Below, in pieces: positions 50,523 to 53,188 of a stretch of DNA of 53,188 nt; position 1 is the stretch's first letter; every line of letters starts with the position of its first letter. The position numbers and the translations under genes are program-made. Origin of the DNA: Firmicutes bacterium CAG:646. GTDB taxonomy: Bacteria; Bacillota; Clostridia; Lachnospirales; Lachnospiraceae. Where the stretch lies: positions 29,588 through 82,775 of the forward strand of contig HF995347.1 of assembly GCA_000432335.1 (NCBI GenBank), written 5' to 3'. Under the pieces are notes generated by a model. It did not search any database, was not told where the DNA came from, and saw only the letters and a list, made by a program, of their open reading frames with translations.

Positions 50523-52146
50523 GGATATTTTCTCTGAGTTTCAGGAAAAATTCCGGATCATATGGATATTTATTCATGGTAATATCCATACCAGCCGTCT
50601 GACGGATGATTTCCTCTACTTTTTCTCTTCCCAGTTTTTCTTCCGCTCCATACAGGAACCGCAGATCGGAAAAAGCCTCTTCCAGAACCATGATTCTTAT
50701 GGATTCTTCCGGCTGTCCCCCTTTTCCCGGATATACAAGGAAAGCATCTCCTGACTGGAATCCGCATCCTGCATCGGTATCCATATACGGATTTATATTA
50801 TACAGGGAATACTGAGAATTGTAGAAATTATATCCCCACTGTAAAAATCCGTCCAGACGATACAGATATAAAATCACTCCCAGAATGCGGTTCTTGCCAG
50901 AATGCTGCGCCATAAAACGGTTTGGAACCGCTCTCTTCTGACCACAGCAGTAATACGTCCAGAGTTTCTCCGGTCTCTTCTCCAAAAACGGTGTCAGATG
51001 ATCGATGGCACATACCGGCTGTTCCAAAAGTCCTGTCTCATAAAAATTATAATGAGACAGCGCGTCTAACATCTGAAATCCTTCTATATACGGTTTCACA
51101 AGATCTCTGGCTGCTCCATACGCTTCTTTCTGTTCCCATTCCGGTTCATCTGAAATATGGAAATATACCTGCTCCTGCAGTCCCCATTCTTTCAGACAGG
51201 CTGTCAGTTCCGGCAGGAACTGTTTCAGGAAAGATGCATACGCTTCCCCTGTAGCAGGTGTGTCCCAGCCAAATTCCTGATGAAGTTCTCCATTTTCTTC
51301 CACCATGATCTTTGGCGCTGCTTTTGCTCCCCACTGAGTAAACAGATGCGACATTTCAAAATGGGTAAATCCACACCGCTGACACATCTTTATCCAACGT
51401 TCCAGTTTTTCAAAACCAAATGTATACGTATCTCCGATCTTTTTCACATCCACCAGCTGAATGGTTTTTCTCTCCCCGCCCACTTTTGTATCCAGCGGAG
51501 GTGTAAACAATGGAGTTAAAATAGTATCACAGCTTCTCTTTGCCGCAACTGCCAAAAAGTTTTCCAGTATTCTCCAATGTTCCTCAGAAAATACTTCCAC
51601 CTGATAATAATCTGCCAGACAATCTCCATGGAACCACTCTGTATGACGAACATCCACCTGTGGCAATTCCTGATTTATTACTTGAACCGGCAAAACTGCA
51701 TGGAATTCATTCCCCTCTCCTTCCACCTCTTCCACATTCATCTGAACAGCAAGCTCATAATTTCCCGGCTGCTTAGGAAGTTCTATGGTGAACCAGAGAC
51801 TTCTCCACTGGTCTGGAACCAGCATAAAACCCAAATTTGGCAAGTCACGAAGAAGATCCGGATACAGCCCCGGTTCTTTTTTGATATATCCGTCATCCCC
51901 ATCTATCGCCCACGGATATTGGCTGGGTACTAATTCCACCTGACGAACCGTGGTTCTGTCCAGAATCTCCTTGCTCCCTTCCATCTGAACCTTTCCATAG
52001 GCTTTCATCGGCTCCTGCCAATGATATGCAATCTGAAAAGAGACCGTCTCTCCCAGACAGCCTTTGATTTCTTTAATCTCATACCCCTCCTGCATTCCCT
52101 CCGGGAACACTTTCTCCAAAGATGTAATAATTTTTGCTTTGATCAT
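50500..52146 (-). CDS. DUF4091 / GH123-like glycoside hydrolase
   Basis: 548 residues, no signal peptide. An N-terminal beta-sandwich (about 1-165) is followed by a TIM-barrel part. The motif YFHISDEPEWE has the Asp333-Glu334 pair used by GH123 beta-N-acetylgalactosaminidases for substrate-assisted catalysis. The C-terminal DUF4091 signature LDGFLQWGYNFYNSQYSLYNINPYMDTDAGCGFQSGDAFLVYPG is clear. The likely role is release of GalNAc from imported glycans. AGGAGACAG precedes the ATG. In an operon after the GH172-like gene, 81 bases apart. Confidence 0.85.
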   Translation of the reverse strand: MIKAKIITSLEKVFPEGMQEGYEIKEIKGCLGETVSFQIAYHWQEPMKAYGKVQMEGSKEILDRTTVRQVELVPSQYPWAIDGDDGYIKKEPGLYPDLLRDLPNLGFMLVPDQWRSLWFTIELPKQPGNYELAVQMNVEEVEGEGNEFHAVLPVQVINQELPQVDVRHTEWFHGDCLADYYQVEVFSEEHWRILENFLAVAAKRSCDTILTPLFTPPLDTKVGGERKTIQLVDVKKIGDTYTFGFEKLERWIKMCQRCGFTHFEMSHLFTQWGAKAAPKIMVEENGELHQEFGWDTPATGEAYASFLKQFLPELTACLKEWGLQEQVYFHISDEPEWEQKEAYGAARDLVKPYIEGFQMLDALSHYNFYETGLLEQPVCAIDHLTPFLEKRPEKLWTYYCCGQKRAVPNRFMAQHSGKNRILGVILYLYRLDGFLQWGYNFYNSQYSLYNINPYMDTDAGCGFQSGDAFLVYPGKGGQPEESIRIMVLEEAFSDLRFLYGAEEKLGREKVEEIIRQTAGMDITMNKYPYDPEFFLKLRENILTSCQPE

Positions 52147-52227
52147 ACCTTCTGTCTCCTAAGTACTATATTTGCAAACTGCTGTGTTCATTATATGGGA
52201 TTTAACCAAAAGATACAATCCCCTTCA

Positions 52228-53166
52228 TCAGATAATCTCCAGATAATCCTTATCCGGCAGTTTCGGAAATGGCGCACACGGAAGATCTTGATACCAGAAC
52301 GCCACGGAAGAAATATCATCCTGAAGAGGCAGATAACGTCCTCCTTCTCTCCATCCCAATGCCTGTATCGTTACCTTTAAATCTTTTTCAAAACGGATCG
52401 GATCCATGATATGGAATCTATACAATCCAAACCTCTTCTGTACCTGATATAACTTATCTGTATTGACTACCTGCAGCCCTGTATAGGGAGTAGAAAACGG
52501 AACATAGCCATCATGGGTTTGCGGATTTTCAAAATTATACGAACCACAAAAATAATCCTCTGTCCCTGTTCCGCATATGGTGGGGTATTCTTCATCTCCG
52601 TCTATAAAAAATTTGATTTCTCCTTCTCCCCACCAGCCGTTATTGTGCACTCCCCATGCCATATACGTTCCTACATACTGTCCTTGTCCTTTTATTCCGT
52701 CCAGAATCGTATAATCTGACTTATAGGGAAGTGGATTTGTGCGTCTGAATTGCGCATGAAAATACGCACAATCCTCCGAAACTTCCGTCAAAGTATAATC
52801 AATCTGATAGTACACGGTAACTGGTTTCTCATCCCGATTGTCCAGAGTAATCTTACAGCGCTTTCTGAAAGGCATGCTCCAATAACAATTCAGTCCACTT
52901 CCTGGATTTACACATACCGGCAGAGACGATATCTGAAAATACTGCTGCCAGCCGCAGCAGAAAAAATCACCTACAGGACATTCCACAGAAGGGGTCTCCT
53001 TATCCTCCCAGTAAATCCGCAGAATCGTATTTCTCCATTGCCCTATGGGAGTCATCCATATATGCTGTCCTTTTTCACCCATAAAATTCTCAGGTGAAAT
53101 AGAACGACTTTTCGCAGAAGATAACCTGCTCAAATTTCCAAGATTCATGTCTAAACCATTAAACAT
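52228..53166 (-). CDS. DUF2961 / GH172-like glycoside hydrolase
   Basis: 312 residues from the second ATG, which has GGGAGGGA at proper distance; the first ATG at 53172 abuts it. DUF2961 features: the N-terminal SISPENFMGEKGQ, then LRIYWEDKETPSVECPVGDFF, MPFRKRCKITLDN, and GEGEIKFFIDGDEEYPTICGTGTEDYFCGSYNF with the acidic residues typical of GH172. The family includes difructose-anhydride and alpha-arabinofuranose or -fructofuranose-acting enzymes. The product is somewhat short (relatives are often about 350-400). Substrate unknown. First of the two-gene set with the GH123-like gene. Confidence 0.85.
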   Translation of the reverse strand: MFNGLDMNLGNLSRLSSAKSRSISPENFMGEKGQHIWMTPIGQWRNTILRIYWEDKETPSVECPVGDFFCCGWQQYFQISSLPVCVNPGSGLNCYWSMPFRKRCKITLDNRDEKPVTVYYQIDYTLTEVSEDCAYFHAQFRRTNPLPYKSDYTILDGIKGQGQYVGTYMAWGVHNNGWWGEGEIKFFIDGDEEYPTICGTGTEDYFCGSYNFENPQTHDGYVPFSTPYTGLQVVNTDKLYQVQKRFGLYRFHIMDPIRFEKDLKVTIQALGWREGGRYLPLQDDISSVAFWYQDLPCAPFPKLPDKDYLEII

Positions 53167-53188
53167 TGTCATTCCCTCCCAACATCTT

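Overview
The window looks like the chromosome of a strictly anaerobic, spore-former-lineage Firmicute, most likely a gut Lachnospiraceae (the Blautia / Mediterraneibacter / Dorea neighbourhood). The reasons are moderately low GC, strong AGGAGG-type ribosome sites, YesM/YesN-type sugar regulation, reverse rubrerythrin, rubredoxin and bacteriohemerythrin, a spore-maturation gene, a Mn-dependent CBS/DRTGG pyrophosphatase and mucin-type glycosidases. The genus is an inference. No rRNA, tRNA, CRISPR array, phage or insertion sequence was recognised.

Layout. 1-6.7 kb: a sugar ABC importer (binding protein plus two permeases) divergent from a YesM/YesN two-component system. 6.8-9.1 kb: inositol-dehydrogenase-like oxidoreductase, then a PerR-like regulator and reverse rubrerythrin that share a palindromic operator. 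9.2-11 kb: purine-type phosphoribosyltransferase and an NCS2 permease with a C-terminal frameshift. 11-29.7 kb: mostly housekeeping: DUF1002 protein, small alarmone synthetase, cobalamin adenosyltransferase, KsgA, a large TPR/AAA-like protein with degenerate ATPase motifs, MurA, shikimate kinase, a Y-family polymerase, M42 peptidase, a DUF134-NifX fusion, glutamate dehydrogenase, flavin reductase, Mn-pyrophosphatase, an S1-domain protein, an acetyltransferase and a hemolysin III protein. 29.8-36.9 kb: a second acetyltransferase, a heterodimeric ABC exporter, a tandem pair of unannotated type I toxin-antitoxin-like modules, a GHKL/LytTR two-component system and a DUF1648 protein. 37.2-41.4 kb: GH29 fucosidase, AraC regulator, GIY-YIG protein and a GH110-like alpha-galactosidase. 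41.6-47.4 kb: TrpB2, a third type I toxin-like module, an MFS transporter, bacteriohemerythrin and rubredoxin, and a divergent Crp/Fnr regulator coupled to a MATE pump. 47.4-49.9 kb: three consecutive broken genes (AraC, maltose-O-acetyltransferase, MATE). 50-53.2 kb: SpmB, then a GH123-like/DUF4091 and a GH172-like/DUF2961 glycosidase.

Together the genes suggest a glycan forager. Fucosidase, alpha-1,3-galactosidase-like and N-acetylgalactosaminidase-like enzymes would fit blood-group or mucin glycans. Two separate redox-defence loci each have a recognisable operator: PerR box to reverse rubrerythrin, and Crp/Fnr site to rubredoxin-hemerythrin.

The most interesting under-described content is the set of three compact toxin/antisense-RNA modules, with 26-28 residue membrane peptides and convergent promoters. 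They occupy gaps that would otherwise look empty.
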